From Gammaproteobacteria bacterium (GTDB lineage Bacteria; Pseudomonadota; Gammaproteobacteria; GCA-001735895): 13,270 nt of DNA. The stretch is taken from contig WGBK01000443.1 of the NCBI GenBank assembly GCA_015494335.1, positions 1 to 13,270 on the forward strand, in the 5' to 3' direction. Within the stretch, counting starts at the first letter, position 1; each line of letters opens with the position of its first letter. The position numbers and the translations under genes are program-made. Shown here in pieces: positions 12,125-13,270 of this stretch. Below the pieces are notes generated by a model. That model searched no databases. It was given only the letters and a program-made list of their open reading frames with translations, and was not told the DNA's origin.

Positions 12125-13270
12125 TCAGTCGCCGAGCTTGCTGATACCCATCATCTTGAGAATGTACTTCTCGTACAGCGGCTCCGAGGTGCCCTTCTTC
12201 ATCTTGCGCATGAAGTATTTCTCGAAGGCGATCTTCGCCATATGCACCCACTTGCCCTTCTTGAACCAGGCCACATTGCGCGGCGGAATCTGCGGGATCG
12301 CAACGAAGGCGGCACCGGTGTCGCCCATGTCGGCCAGGCAGATGGCGTTCCAGGTCGCGCCGGTGTCCGGTTCACGGCCATTCAGCTCGTTGGAGATGTT
12401 GTGCACGATGGAAGTCACCATGGACTCGATCATGTAACCGGTTTTCGGCGTGCCCGTGGGTACCGGAGTGGCTTCAACCGGCGGAATGGCGATACAGACA
12501 CCGGCCGAGTAGATGTTCTTGTAGGTCGGGTTGCGATGGAATTCGTCCACCATGACGAAGCCGCGCGGGTTGCACAGCCCTTCGACATTGGCCACGGCAT
12601 CGACGCCCTTGAAGGCCGGCAGCATCATGTTGAACTTGAATTCGATCTCGTGCTGCTTGATCACCTCGCCGGAGGCATCCAGTTCATCGACGTACATCTT
12701 GCCGTCCTCGACCTTGGTGGTCTTGGCGTTGGTGATCCAGTTGATGTGATGGTTGCGCAGCTCGGATTCGAGCATGGACTTGGAATCGCCCACGCCGCCG
12801 AGACCAAGATGACCGATATAGGGTTCGGAGGTCACATAGGTCATCGGGAACTTGTCGCGTACCTTGCGCTTGCGCAGGTCGGCGTCGACGATGAAGGCAA
12901 ACTCGTAGGCCGGGCCGAAGCAGCTGGCAAAGGGCATGGCGCCGATGACGATCGGGCCTGGCTCTTCCAGGGCTTCCTTGTATTTCTCATAGGCCTTTTC
13001 GGCGTGATCCACGGTGCAGATGGAATTGGTGTAACCGCCGTCGGGACCGGAACCCTCGATCTCCTCGAAGGCGAGGCGCGGGCCGGTGACGATGACGAGG
13101 TAGTCGTATTCGACATGGTCGCCGTTGTCGAGGGTCAGTTTGTTGCCGTTGGCATCGATCTCGGTGACAGTGCCGTGGATGAAGTTGATGCCCTTGCGCT
13201 CGAGGTAGGGCTTGATCGGGAAGGTGATCGCCTTGCGATCGCGCCAGCCCACGGCAACCCAGGGGTTGGA
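12125..13270 (-). CDS. sqr: Sulfide:quinone oxidoreductase, N-terminus beyond window (partial)
   Basis: The frame is open to the window edge: 381 codons, the first reading SNPWVAVGW. The real start and the N-terminal FAD GxGxxG motif lie outside. The sequence follows the Acidithiobacillus ferrooxidans enzyme closely, as I remember it: SNPWV.VGW near the start, GPIVIGAM...ASCFGPAYE, TSEPYIGHLG, MLPAFKGV, ETTPVPTG-like VEATPVPTG, KTGYMIESMV and TWNAICLADMGD. Three cysteines correspond to Cys128, Cys160 and Cys356 of that enzyme: they fall at fragment residues 85, 117 and 311, with the same 32-residue gap between the first two. The C-terminal tail (KKGKWVHMAKIAFEKYFMRKM) is amphipathic and basic, fitting monotopic membrane attachment. 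The enzyme oxidises sulfide to polysulfide or sulfur and reduces the membrane quinone pool, with FAD as cofactor. It converges with the ankyrin gene and has its own terminator, so it is a separate transcription unit from the cytochromes. Confidence 0.93.
   Translation of the reverse strand, partial: SNPWVAVGWRDRKAITFPIKPYLERKGINFIHGTVTEIDANGNKLTLDNGDHVEYDYLVIVTGPRLAFEEIEGSGPDGGYTNSICTVDHAEKAYEKYKEALEEPGPIVIGAMPFASCFGPAYEFAFIVDADLRKRKVRDKFPMTYVTSEPYIGHLGLGGVGDSKSMLESELRNHHINWITNAKTTKVEDGKMYVDELDASGEVIKQHEIEFKFNMMLPAFKGVDAVANVEGLCNPRGFVMVDEFHRNPTYKNIYSAGVCIAIPPVEATPVPTGTPKTGYMIESMVTSIVHNISNELNGREPDTGATWNAICLADMGDTGAAFVAIPQIPPRNVAWFKKGKWVHMAKIAFEKYFMRKMKKGTSEPLYEKYILKMMGISKLGD

Noticed and set aside
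10887..12251. 454-codon minus frame antisense to the ankyrin gene
   Set aside because: It also runs into the sulfide:quinone oxidoreductase end and across its terminator. The ankyrin frame is clearly the real one.

Overview
The window looks like chromosomal DNA of a GC-rich, Gram-negative, sulfur-oxidising proteobacterium, most likely a gammaproteobacterium. The evidence is a periplasm and outer membrane (several signal peptides, an outer-membrane beta-barrel ending in Phe), c-type cytochromes dominating the gene content, and a sulfide:quinone oxidoreductase very like that of Acidithiobacillus ferrooxidans. Gene content alone cannot name the species.

Layout. At the left edge (1-1187, minus) lies the 5' part of a secreted Ig/cadherin-like repeat protein, cut by the window. 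Upstream of it is a 196-base gap with a strong 11-bp inverted repeat. From 8435 down to 1384 (minus) four tightly packed genes form one apparent operon: a five-helix cytochrome b-like membrane protein, a 21-heme periplasmic c-type cytochrome, a 32-heme c-type cytochrome built from 13 tandem diheme repeats, and a SPOR + TPR + beta-barrel outer-membrane protein. Divergent from this, across a 229-base intergenic region, are two overlapping plus-strand genes: a membrane-anchored [Fe-S]/FAD/NAD(P) oxidoreductase with an apparently permuted flavin fold, and an exported Sel1-ankyrin protein. After a convergent 149-base gap with a clear terminator, a minus-strand sulfide:quinone oxidoreductase runs off the right edge.

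How the genes may work together. The four-gene operon has the parts of a trans-envelope electron conduit: a quinone-facing di-heme b protein in the inner membrane, a charged 21-heme relay long enough to span the periplasm, and an outer-membrane barrel paired with a Ser/Thr/Asn-rich 32-heme protein that could pass through or extend beyond the outer membrane. The operon encodes 52 CXXCH motifs plus one CX3CH. It is analogous to porin-cytochrome conduits used for extracellular electron transfer, but the barrel architecture and the heme-repeat proteins differ from the classic MtrA/B/C set. The direction of flow (export, or uptake from Fe(II), minerals, cathodes or partner cells) cannot be read from the sequence. 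The divergent flavo-iron-sulfur protein could link the system to NAD(P)H, and the nearby sulfide:quinone oxidoreductase could supply electrons to the same quinone pool. These links are inferences from gene position and domain content.
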